Assembly (NCBI GenBank): GCA_014529385.2
Contig: CM043966.1
Span: forward strand, 41,823,537-41,887,536
Source of the DNA: Adiantum capillus-veneris
Lineage: Eukaryota; Streptophyta; Polypodiopsida; Polypodiales; Pteridaceae
Direction: 5' to 3'
DNA: 64,000 nucleotides
Part shown: positions 22,891 to 31,909 of the stretch, in pieces
Position numbering within the stretch: position 1 is the stretch's first letter
Layout of the letters: every line of letters starts with the position of its first letter
Program-made: the position numbers and the translations under genes
The notes under the pieces: generated by a model
Told to the model about the DNA's origin: nothing
The model's input: the letters and a program-made list of their open reading frames with translations, nothing else
Databases searched by the model: none

Positions 22891-23834
22891 TCATACCTTT
22901 TGGAATGATGTTGTCACCTTTTGAAACCAATTGTTCCAAGTTGTTATGGGTGAAGGCTTTAACCAATAGTTTTCGACCACCCTATGCGTTTCATCTAGTT
23001 GCAAGGGTGGTAAGGTACTCTCCCATGATTTTATTTGCAATGTTGTTATAGGTTGTGAACTTACAAAGGGAGGTGCAAACTCTTTCTTGCTTGTATGGAT
23101 ATGCACAATGGTAGGTGGATGTTGTGTCGAAGCTTCTATTTCCATATAGGAATTACATGAAGAGCAAGAAGCTTCATTTGATTTCCCTATTTGTGAGCTA
23201 GGTGGAACAAATCGTTCTTTCTTCATTACCCAAACTAACTCTGGAGCAGGTGTGTAGCATTCCGTGAATTCTTTCCTTTCCACGATCTTCAATTTGTTTT
23301 GGAGCCACACGATTGAGCTCACATGGGCCGGTGACAAGTAAGAGCACAATTTACGTTTTGGCACCGAGATTTGATCATTTCCTTTATAGTAGCCTTGGGC
23401 TTCCAATAGTTTTTTAGGAATCCAACGCAACTTTTCTTTATATTTCTTGGGGCGAATAGGACGTCTCTTACAGGCTCCTGTCTTTTAGCACTGGCTATGG
23501 TCGCTAAAGAAGCTTTAAGGACCCACTTGTATGTTTTCTTTGTTATATTGGGATGGGTCTTGTGTGTCTCAAGCTTTATTTCAACTACATTAGTTGAAGC
23601 TCTAGAGAGTTGGGCTATGGGGACATATGGTTCAACCTCTTTGACATGCAATGTTTTGAGTTTTATTTCCTTAAGAGGCAATATCTCAGGGACTATGGCT
23701 TGAGTGGCAGGGCTAAGAGTTGGTTTCTCTGTTGTGACATCCCCTATCCCCCAATCAATAGTGCATTTGGTGGCTATCATCCACATCCGTCCTAGGTTTA
23801 TATTACCCTCCATAGTTGCAACAGGCATGACCAA
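22891..23834 (-). pseudogene. End of second retropepsin-like domain plus GYY tail
   Basis: Two overlapping frames (23834-23319 and 23430-22891). The first begins with MVMPVATMEGNINLGRMWM, which fits the last part of a retropepsin (hydrophobic strand, then NLG-x-x-W in place of ILG-x-x-W). It continues as a Lys/Thr-rich linker with KKTYKWVLKASLATI. The second opens with RWIPKKLLEAQGYYKGNDQI, the GYY motif also present twice in the ORF at 1233-2195. It ends WNNWFQKVTTSFQKV just before the polypurine tract. Function unknown; position shows it is the C-terminal end of the polyprotein. Confidence 0.6.
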
Positions 23835-24520
23835 AAAGTCTTGAGATACAACCCCATTGTCATAACTGACATAAGTGTGCCAGATTCCAAAAACCGCAGT
23901 TTTTTCTTGTTGACACCCTTGACTTGGATAATACTCTCAGATAGAGGTGGCTTCCCTAACTGACACCACACCCCATATGATAGCATATTATATTTAGCAC
24001 CCGTGTCCACTAAGGCGTTATATAGCGCTTTTCCATAGGTGCTGTTTAGCTCAATAGGGTATCGTAGAGGTGTGTCACAGTCCAACCAATCCTCATCGAT
24101 TTCAACATGGAATGCATGTGTGACTCCAAGGTTAGCCTCTCGTTTTCTTCTTATGCATTGTTGTTGCTCCTTAGCCTCAGCTTGAGCTTGTATCTTCTTC
24201 AATTCTGTTTGTGCCTTGGATGCCTTTTTTGTATGGATGGCATGTAGCTCCTCTTGGCTTAAAGGATCATAGTATCTTTTAAATTTGCTCCCATTGAGGA
24301 ATCCAATGGTTTCAACTCCATCAAGAGTCTCCACACGAATGGTTCCTTGTGGGGAGATCTCACATAATCTAAATGGTTCTTTTCCCGCATATTTCAACTT
24401 TTTCTTTTTGTTACGTACTCCATACATAAGGACTTTATCACCAACATTGATATCTTTGTTCTTTAGATGATGGTCAAACCATTTCTTCCTCCTATCTTTC
24501 TCCACAAGTGCATTTTGCAC
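23798..24520 (-). CDS. Integrase C-terminus fused to a second retropepsin-like domain
   Basis: One open frame of 240 residues. Residues 1-90 are the integrase C-terminal region (KWFDHHLKNKDINVGDKVLM, then KEPFRLCEISPQGTIRVETL, matching the usual GPF beta-barrel). Residues 95-150 form a charged, probably helical spacer (KAQTELKKIQAQAEAKEQQQ). From residue 160 a retropepsin-like segment follows: RYPIELNSTYGKALYNALVD, then TGAKYNMLSYGVWCQLGKPP. It keeps the DTGA catalytic motif. Position behind the integrase and in the same frame is the unusual point, because the element has a standard protease domain upstream of RT (29363-29830). The frame breaks near residue 215; the remaining strands lie in the next frame. 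Confidence 0.7.
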   Translation of the reverse strand: MQNALVEKDRRKKWFDHHLKNKDINVGDKVLMYGVRNKKKKLKYAGKEPFRLCEISPQGTIRVETLDGVETIGFLNGSKFKRYYDPLSQEELHAIHTKKASKAQTELKKIQAQAEAKEQQQCIRRKREANLGVTHAFHVEIDEDWLDCDTPLRYPIELNSTYGKALYNALVDTGAKYNMLSYGVWCQLGKPPLSESIIQVKGVNKKKLRFLESGTLMSVMTMGLYLKTFWSCLLQLWRVI

Positions 24521-24562
24521 AGCTAATTGCCTCTCTTCATCTAGCCTTTCAAGGATATATAA

Positions 24563-25392
24563 TCACTCAACTAAGGGGTTACCATCCCAACCTTCTTGAA
24601 AAGATACTCGAAGACTAAGAACGACAAACTCCCATGGCATAACCGCTTCTTGGCCATACACCATCTTAAACGGTGTGCAATTAATGGCAACTTTGTACGC
24701 AGTACGATAAGCCCATAGAGCTGATGTAAGCTTTAAATCCCAATCTGTGCGATGAGCTTCCACCATTTTGGTTAAGATAGAGATTAAGGTCTTGTTGGTG
24801 CTCTCAGCTTGACCATTTGCTTGTGGATAATAAGGTGTGGACTTATGGTGAGCTATCATAAAGTTGGTAGTGAGTTCTTTTATTACTCCATTTATAAAAT
24901 GAGTACCATTGTCACTCACAATATCAAAGGAACAACCAAATCTTGTGATAATGTTCTCAAAGAGAAACTTGGCAGTTGACCTTGCATTGGCATTACGTGT
25001 CGGCTTGGCTTCCACCCACTTTGTCACATAGTCAGTGGCAATGACAATATATCAAGATTGAATGCTACGAGCTGCTAGACTAATTGGGCCTACAAAGTCC
25101 AAACCCCATTTTTCAAATGGTTGAGTCACTTTAATAGGATGTAAGGGTATCTTATCCTTTCGTTTTGTGATCCTTTTGCAAAAAGTGATGCATCCTTGAA
25201 TAAGGTAGGCCACCAATAGCCTGATTGCAACACCTTTCTAGCTGTTAGTTCCCCTGAGAAATGTCCTCTGGCTATACCCATGTGGGCTTCTTGCAGTATG
25301 TATAAATACTCATCCTCACGGGCACAACGTCTAAGAATATCATCCTTTCCTAGCTTGTAGAGAGTTGCTGCAATGAGAGAGTAAGGTTCACA
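24563..25392 (-). pseudogene. Gypsy integrase, zinc-binding region and catalytic core
   Basis: 25392 to 25028 is broken but shows EAHMGIARGHFSGELTARKV and GYWWPTLFKDA, the zinc-binding region, then the first catalytic Asp in KWGLDFVGPI. The open frame 25027-24563 carries the second Asp (IVSDNGTHFINGV) and the Glu (YYPQANGQAESTNKT). It ends with WAYRTAYKVAINCTPFKMVY and GQEAVMPWEF. The latter ending is like Athila/Tat integrases. Stops in the N-terminal half disable it. Confidence 0.85.
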
Positions 25393-25767
25393 TCATTTTA
25401 ACAGTTTTCTAGCTATGTCTTTACGAGGCTCTTTGGGTGGAAAACCATTAACTAGAAAGTTCACAATCTTCTCACTCCATTCAAGTATGGTTTCGACTAA
25501 GAATAGAGAAGTATCGGGCAACTCATCATTGACTCCAGTAGGGGCTTCACCATTGGGTATACGAGACAAATGATCCGCCATGACATGTCTTTTACCAAGT
25601 CTCACCACAACGGTAAAATCAAACTCAAGGAGAATTAAAAACCATCGTGTAATTCTTCTCGTGGAACAAGGTTTATTTACTAGATACAACAAGGCTTGAT
25701 GATCAACATAGAAAATAAACTTGTTGGCCAGAAGGTAGTAGCGAAATTTCTTCACTGCATAAATCAT
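25393..25767 (-). pseudogene. RNase H domain of the gypsy element
   Basis: Open for 124 codons: MIYAVKKFRYYLLANKFIFY, VDHQALLYLVNKP, LEFDFTVVVRLGKRHVMADH and LSRI. The ADHLSRI ending marks the RNase H/integrase boundary. The preceding 170 bases (25768-25941) contain the start of RNase H in broken frames. Confidence 0.85.
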
Positions 25768-25941
25768 ACCTAAACCTTCTCACTCTGTAGTGGTGTAGTT
25801 TCTCTCCGCATCATTCAATTGACGACTTGCAAATCTAATGGGGTAGTCCGGTTTATGTTCTCCTGGTTGAGCTAGAACACACCCAATAGCAAAGTTTGAT
25901 GCATCAATATGCACATGGAAAATTACATTCCAATCGGGCAC

Positions 25942-26247
25942 TCATAGAATAGGAGCGCTAGTCAAGGTCTTTCTCAATGACTCATAAGCATGGTCACACT
26001 CTGCAGGCCATTGGAACTCAATAAGAAGCTTGTACAAAGGACGAGCTATCTTGGCAAAGTTTAAAATAAACCGTCCGTAATAACCAACATGGCCCATGAA
26101 CCTTTGAACTCCTTTATAGTTTGTAGGTGGTGGCAATTCAGCAATGGCTTTAATTTTGCTCTCATATGTGGAAATCCCATTTCTGGACACTATATGCCCT
26201 AAAATGACTCCATGTTTAACCCAAAATTGGCATTTGAAAGGGTTTAA
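25942..26247 (-). pseudogene. RT thumb/connection part, downstream of DNA transposon
   Basis: NPFKCQFWVKHGVILGHIVS, GVQRFMGHVGYYGRFILNFA and WPAECDHAYESLRKTLTSAP are the typical post-palm part of gypsy RT. It directly adjoins the DNA transposon, whose other side holds the RT palm at 27570-27993. Confidence 0.85.
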
Positions 26248-27570
26248 CACTAGGTTGGTAATGGGACACTTTTATGTCCTGGTAAGTGACCATTTTTCTT
26301 GAATTATGTCAAGAGTTTCAAAATAGATTTTGAGGTGCTATCTGTCTAGAAAGGTGTCTTACAAGCTGAAAAAAAATCTATATTTTTTTGGAATATCAAT
26401 TCCATCTTTAACCTTGTCCTTGCACAACATTTCACAACCTAAACTGTGTGAAAAAACGGGTCCTGTTTTTGGTTTTTTTCAACTTTTTGCAACTATACCA
26501 CTCTAGAATTCATGTTGTGAGGTCTATAATGCTAGAGAACTATCTTTAGTAGTCCTCAACATGTCCTGATGCTTCTAGGGAGAAATAAATGTTAAAGTTG
26601 TAAGTTATGACCAAATTACAAAAATTGTCAAATCCTCTTTTTTAGCCAACTTTAGCTCTTCTATGATTTTTTTGGTGGCTTTCATGAGATCCAAATGCAG
26701 TTTTGATTTTCTATGTCGCATATTGTAACATAAAGCTAATATTCCTTGAGTTTTGGGGCACCTAATACCCTATTTTTCATAGTAGACAACGATGGTTGAT
26801 TTTTTCAATTATAAAAGAAAATGAAACATTCTAGTATATCAAGTATAGCTTTTTCAATATTGTTATTTTCTTGTGACAACTACATGCATTTTGTAGGTAG
26901 TAACCATATCTAGTCATAAGGATCAAATTTGGCTAGATATTGAATAGTTTCCATGGGATTCTACAACTCAAAATGTTGAACCCAGTTTTTTCATGTTTGC
27001 TGTATTTAGCACTTCATCTTTGTCCCTAAGATTCCCCTTGGTAAGAGATGTATTATTCTTTTGAATGCTCCATGGCTCCTTATGAACCTAAAGGACAATA
27101 GGGAACTAAGAAAACATGAATAAATTATTTGTATTGAGCGTGGCTATAGAAACTTTGATGATAGGTTTGCAAAATGGTAAAAATTCAACTTTTTTGTACC
27201 TATTTCTTTTGGCAAAACAAAAAATAGTGAGTGAGAAGCAATCATATGTTCTGATCACCAACCCATTGAAGTTAACTAGGGAATTTATCTCAAGTCCTAC
27301 AAAAATCCCTAATCTTATTTTTATGCAACAAAACGTAAGAAATGATTGTTTTGATGAAAATGTACTGGTCCATCAACTTTGGAGGCTTGGTGTGACCAAA
27401 AGATGAGAAATTTTACAAGTTTCTTATTTTTTCCATGTGTAGTAGGCCTTGAACTATAACCTCATGAAAGGATTTTACAAAATGAGTGGATCTACTATGG
27501 TTTTGGAGGTTTTTTTCAAAACCCTGAAAGGACACTTTTATGTCTTGTTAGGTTACCAACCTAGTGTTAA
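26244..27570. mobile_element. Non-autonomous DNA transposon, 1319 bp, CACTA ends
   Basis: The element (26248-27566) has perfect 14-base terminal inverted repeats CACTAGGTTGGTAA / TTACCAACCTAGTG. TTAA flanks both sides (26244-26247, 27567-27570). Inside the ends a second inverted pair is found: GGACACTTTTATGTCC at 26264-26279 and GGACACTTTTATGTC at 27530-27544. It interrupts RT, and the host frame is continuous when it is left out with one flank copy. The CACTA start fits the CACTA (EnSpm) group, whose duplications are 3 bases; TTA or TAA would also fit here. No transposase is visible; a 96-codon ORF inside (27116-27406) has no known motif. Confidence 0.85.
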
Positions 27571-28390
27571 GGAGATGTGATACAATCTACACTTCTCAAA
27601 CACTTTTTGTAAGCATGATAGATGTTCTTTCCAAGAGGAATAAACACAAAGGTCATCTAAGAAAGCTTCACAAAACTCTCTCAAATATTCTCTAAAAGCA
27701 GTGTTTATTAATCTTTGAAAGGTAGCAGGGGCATTGGTTAAGCCAAAAGCCATGACAAAAAATGTGAACACTCCAAATTCGGTTATAAAGGTTGTTTTAG
27801 CTTGGTCCTCCAGCGCAATTGTGATTTGGTTGTAGTTAGAGTACCCATCTAAAAAGCTATAAGCTTCCTTCCCTGCAAATCTTTCAAGAATATGTTCTGA
27901 ATATGGAAAGGGGTAATGGTCCCTCCTAGTGGAGGCATTGACCTTCTTGAGATCCACGCACACTCTGAGTTTCCCATTTTTTTTTGGGCACAATCACTAT
28001 TGGAGACACCCATTTTGAGTGCTCAATAGGGTATATGAATCTGAATTCCACAAGCTTTTCAATCTCTTCTTGAACGATTTTTGCATATTTAGGATTCATT
28101 GGATTGGGTCGTTGCTGAACTCGTTTAGCCATGCTATTCATGGGAATTGTGTGTTGCACCACGGAAGGTGGAACACCTTTCATATCATGATATGTCCAGG
28201 CAAATATATTCCTGAATTCCTTGAGAAGTTCTTTAAGTGCACACTCCTCAGTCTCTGTGAGATCTTGGGCAATGAAAACACGTTTGGAATCTTCTCCTCG
28301 GTCGGCTAACTCTATTTCCTTAACTATCGCTGGACCCTCATAGACTCCATTGCTCCCATCAATAGGTTTTCTTTGAGCCTTTGTATACAC
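27571..28390 (-). pseudogene. Reverse transcriptase fingers and palm
   Basis: Two frames (28390-27926, then 27993-27571) overlap around a run of A/T at 27971-27980 that has caused a frameshift. Motifs in order: DLTETEECALKELLKEF and FAWTYHDMKGVPPSVVQHTI (linker before RT), IEKLVEFRFIYPIEHSKWVS, GKLRVCVDLKKVNASTRRDH, SFLDGYSNYNQITIALEDQA, FFVMAFGLTNAPATFQRLIN and the active site AFLDDLCVYS. The FLDD tetrad replaces YLDD/YVDD but keeps both Asp. FLDGYSNYNQI is typical of the Athila/Tat side. Confidence 0.9.
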
Positions 28391-28513
28391 GACTTTATGT
28401 TCCTCTGTGGTGTAAGATTTGAAATGTTCAGGTGCAGGGTGTAAGTCTGTGGGGTCCTATTGTTCTGTGGACTGTGATTTCACTTTCAATTCCTTTTGTT
28501 GTTGAGCTAACTC

Positions 28514-29254
28514 TCAATTTTTTCGTCTCCTTATAGTACGGCTCAACTTTGGCTTCTCTGTAGCCTCTAGTTGTGCGATGTCAATGGGTTGTGGACTACA
28601 CCATATAACACTTTGAAGGTATTCACCCCAGTTATCTACCAACTTCCGATGAGCATCACATGCCCCTATATAATTAAGCCATTCTGCGGTAGATTTCTTT
28701 GCATTTATTCTAGCATGCACATTTTCTCGATATATTTGCCTCTTATATCTCTTACTCTTCTTGTCTAATTTTTCATTACAACAGATCTCTAGTGAAGAGT
28801 CACTAGATGAATTGCTTCTTGTGTCTTCTGCTCCCTTGGATAGATTGTCATTTGGGGTACCACTGGGCCCTGAATGGTTTGTCCCCACATTTGCACTAAG
28901 ATTTAACTCAGATTCTTCGTCCTCAGAGTCAATTTCAATTGATGATTCTGACCCCAAATCGTGTGGGCTATAGTCTTGTGAGGCGCTACTGGTTCCAATG
29001 CCAGTCAAACTTTCATCTTGTAGGTCATCAAAAGCTATATGCATTGCTTCTGGCATGTTTAAGGGTACGAGTGGTGGCATTTCATCCCCCTTAGGTGTTA
29101 CCCAAGTCGTCCCCCTATTTCCCCAAGTGTCTATGGTTGCTGCTAGGTGGACCCAATCCACATTGTCTGACTCAGTCATCCTAGGTAGTACATCCATATA
29201 AGGAGGATCTTTCTCAACATCAGTGCCCGCTTTACACGTGTAACAATACTGCAA
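28514..29254 (-). CDS. Acidic linker between protease and RT
   Basis: Open for 246 codons. The middle is acidic and Ser-rich (SSIEIDSEDEESELNLS), the C-terminal third is basic (KKSKRYKRQIYREN...RTIRRRKN), with a conserved-looking segment AEWLNYIGACDAHRKLVDNW. No enzyme motif. Its location between protease and RT makes it a polyprotein spacer rather than a gene of its own. Confidence 0.5.
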   Translation of the reverse strand: MQYCYTCKAGTDVEKDPPYMDVLPRMTESDNVDWVHLAATIDTWGNRGTTWVTPKGDEMPPLVPLNMPEAMHIAFDDLQDESLTGIGTSSASQDYSPHDLGSESSIEIDSEDEESELNLSANVGTNHSGPSGTPNDNLSKGAEDTRSNSSSDSSLEICCNEKLDKKSKRYKRQIYRENVHARINAKKSTAEWLNYIGACDAHRKLVDNWGEYLQSVIWCSPQPIDIAQLEATEKPKLSRTIRRRKN

Positions 29255-29362
29255 TGGGGCCGAGTGAACTGTGGTGTCAGATCTATGATCAATTATAAAC
29301 CTGTTTCCTAGAGGATGTGCTCAACCAGTCACAAGATCAAAGCGGATGACAGAATCTTGGAA

Positions 29363-29830
29363 CTACAAGTAGACATGGTTTTTAGACCAGTCATGTACCA
29401 TTTTTGATTCCCTCATGAAAGGATGTCCTAAGATCATCTCCGATGCCATAGTGTGTTTGGAGAAATTCATAACAATGAAGGTAATCCTTATTTTATGTCC
29501 AAAGACCTTGATCTTGAGATCTTCTAGCATCCCAATAGGTTTAACAATAGACCCATTGGCCATCTTCACTACTATGGTTGTGGTCGCAAGGTGAGGTCTT
29601 CCCATAGTTTCTCAGCAATTTTTAGTCACAATGCTAACCCCAGTTCCACCATCAAGGATTCCCTTCACAGTTAATCCCTTAGTAGTGATTGGTATGGTCG
29701 CATTGGATTCATCACCCTCAAAGTATTGTCCCAACTTGTTAACATGTATTTCTATAACAAGGTTCTCATCTACGTTGGGTTGTGGATCTAAGTGTTTCTC
29801 CTCTATTGGTATCTCCCCAGCTCCATCCAT
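29363..29830 (-). pseudogene. Protease (first retropepsin domain)
   Basis: Two ORFs separated by a stop: 29830-29612 contains LTVKGILDGGTGVSIVTKNC, where DGG-T stands in place of the usual DTG/DSG, and 29605-29363 contains ILGHPFMRESKMVHDW, the ILG-x-x-F/W segment near the retropepsin C-terminus. This is the normal site between Gag and RT. Confidence 0.75.
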
Positions 29831-29878
29831 CTGTGCAAATTATGGTAGCCCAAACTTTAGTTCTTCATTGAGAAAGGC

Positions 29879-31201
29879 TCAAAGAGCTGAGACTAGCTCA
29901 GGGTCTTTATATAGTTTGGACATGATGGTGGTTCTAACTTCTAAAGACATGAAATCCATCAATTTGGCAATGTTTAACGACACTTTTTGGACTTTAGTCC
30001 CTTGACGTGGGGAAGATGGGATCTCCATTTCTTCGATAGGATCAGGTAGTCCCTCTGTAAACATTCTTTCCATCAAGAAGTGAGTACGCCCACTTTCCCA
30101 TGACTTTAAGTCACTTTCTTCTTGGATGAGAATAGGTATGGCTAACGGTCTATGGACTTGGTGAGGTTGTTGTTGCATAGGAAACACGGTGTCTGTAAAC
30201 TGGATCTGCCTAGGTGTTGGTTCTAGATCCCTTTGGGTATCTTCTACCAAACTCCTTAATTCCTTGACTCGCTCAATCTCCTCTGTAGGATTTGGATAAG
30301 TTCCTATCTTCTTCTTGGATCCTGGCCATTGTGGCTCATGAAGATCTTCCTTGTTGGTTTCTATCTTAGTGGTCGTTTTGATCTCCATGGTTTCACCTGA
30401 ATCACAATCCTCTTCAACGTCATTCATATATACGAGGTCGTCACCAGTCCCTATGTTGGTCTGTGAATTGGGGTCTGACTTCACTGCTTTTTGCGATCTC
30501 TTCCTTCGTGTTTTGTTCTTTATTTGAGATTGGGCAATTGATGCCGTGTCTCTTTCCTCAAGAATATAATTTTGTTTTTGGCGCATCGATCGTGTGAGTA
30601 CGTTTACTGGTACCACATGTGAACTTTGTGATGGCTCCTCGGTAACCTCAATCAAGTTTAATGGTGTGATCTTCGGTGCATTTGTTTTATTTGGACATTG
30701 GGAAATCAAATGATCTATGCCACATTGATTACACATGAGTATCGGCATTGTAGACATGCTCACTTGATTGGTTTGCATTAGTGTGGCATTCTTTTGTAGC
30801 CTAATAGGACACTCGGCTACACGATGTGGACCTCCACACTCATAGCATTGAAGAAGTGGTCTCTTAGCAGTGTAATTGATATTTTGGCCTCTTGCAGCAA
30901 GAGCAGCTACTTGATAGACAAGTTTGACTTGTCCCCAATAGTCCTCCATGTAGTATTGTGGACTTTCTTCAAGCACATTCATCCCATATGCAATATTAGG
31001 ATCTATATCTTCCTCACAGCCTTCCGAACAAGAAATAGATGACTCACAACCCACTTGACTCACATAAGTGATTCTCGGATGTGGTGGTTGTGGTCCTAGC
31101 ACTGGAGGTGGTAAGGGTGTTGTTTGAACAACATTTTGGGCCCTAGGGACCATGTGTTGTGCTGTTTGTTCAAGAGGTGGGGCCGGCATTAATGCAGGCA
31201 C
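29879..31201 (-). CDS. Gag C-terminal part with second pair of zinc knuckles
   Basis: Open for 440 codons. Around residues 118-170 are CYECGGPHRVAECPIR and CNQCGIDHLISQCP, both C-x2-C-x4-H-x4-C. Further on it is basic (KNKTRRKRSQKAVK) and acidic by turns, ending TTIMSKLYKDPELVSAL. Together with the pair at about 31250-31390 this Gag has four knuckles. Confidence 0.7.
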   Translation of the reverse strand: MPALMPAPPLEQTAQHMVPRAQNVVQTTPLPPPVLGPQPPHPRITYVSQVGCESSISCSEGCEEDIDPNIAYGMNVLEESPQYYMEDYWGQVKLVYQVAALAARGQNINYTAKRPLLQCYECGGPHRVAECPIRLQKNATLMQTNQVSMSTMPILMCNQCGIDHLISQCPNKTNAPKITPLNLIEVTEEPSQSSHVVPVNVLTRSMRQKQNYILEERDTASIAQSQIKNKTRRKRSQKAVKSDPNSQTNIGTGDDLVYMNDVEEDCDSGETMEIKTTTKIETNKEDLHEPQWPGSKKKIGTYPNPTEEIERVKELRSLVEDTQRDLEPTPRQIQFTDTVFPMQQQPHQVHRPLAIPILIQEESDLKSWESGRTHFLMERMFTEGLPDPIEEMEIPSSPRQGTKVQKVSLNIAKLMDFMSLEVRTTIMSKLYKDPELVSAL

Positions 31202-31222
31202 TCGAGGTGTGTCTGTCCATGC

Positions 31223-31900
31223 TCAGGTTGGTCTATTGGCCATCGCGCACTTAAATACTATGCAATCCTTAGCTTGATGGCCATACCTCCCACAGGCATT
31301 GCAATTCCCATTGAATTTTACTCTAAAAGTAGGGCATTCACTGGTACTATGCGGTCCATAGCATGCTGAGCACGATTGTTGTTCCCTTCTTGGATACATA
31401 TGTATGTTTTGCGGAGCACGATTATCTCTAAGACTCTCTTGAATGGCCTTGGTGAGATCTACTAAAGTCATCTCAGATATCTTTGGCTCCTTAGCAATAG
31501 ACTTTAGGGTCATTGGTTGATGCCCCGATACTTGCGAGCTAGTAGATTTAGGCTCAACATACACTCTTTCTCCTTGAATCATTAAATTATCTTCCAATTG
31601 GACTGCATTGGTGGTGACTGCTTCCCAAGTGGTGATACCTCTAATGACTAGGCCATTGTAGACATCCTCATGTCGTAATCCCCGAATGAATCTATCAAGC
31701 AATTGATTATTATTGAAGCACTCATTTGGATAACAACGAGAATTCAAATGCTTTAAGCGACTAATAAAGTCTCTCACGGACTCTCCTTCCTCTCGTTGGG
31801 CTTTTTGGAGCTGAGAGGCTACACCCCAAAGCACTCCCTCTCGTATGTATTCTTTCAAGAACAGTCTCCTAAGAGTAGGGTAAATCATTTTTTCTTCCAC
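31223..31900 (-). CDS. Gag capsid part and first pair of zinc knuckles
   Basis: Open for 225 codons. Residues 1-100 continue the retrotransposon Gag (capsid) domain: LRRLFLKEYIREG, REEGESVRDFISRLKHLNSR, LLDRFIRGLRHEDVYNGLVI. Then come CSACYGPHSTSECPTF and CNACGRYGHQAKDC, both standard CCHC knuckles for RNA binding. Confidence 0.8.
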   Translation of the reverse strand: MEEKMIYPTLRRLFLKEYIREGVLWGVASQLQKAQREEGESVRDFISRLKHLNSRCYPNECFNNNQLLDRFIRGLRHEDVYNGLVIRGITTWEAVTTNAVQLEDNLMIQGERVYVEPKSTSSQVSGHQPMTLKSIAKEPKISEMTLVDLTKAIQESLRDNRAPQNIHMYPRREQQSCSACYGPHSTSECPTFRVKFNGNCNACGRYGHQAKDCIVFKCAMANRPT

Positions 31901-31909
31901 CCTTAGGGT

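Noticed and set aside
27116-27406. 96-codon frame inside the CACTA-ended element as transposase
   Set aside because: No transposase motif and far too short; AT-rich sequence makes such a frame unremarkable.
26244-27570. piggyBac-type transposon because of TTAA flanks
   Set aside because: Terminal repeats begin CACTA rather than CCC, and TTAA may be a chance palindromic target; CACTA group preferred.
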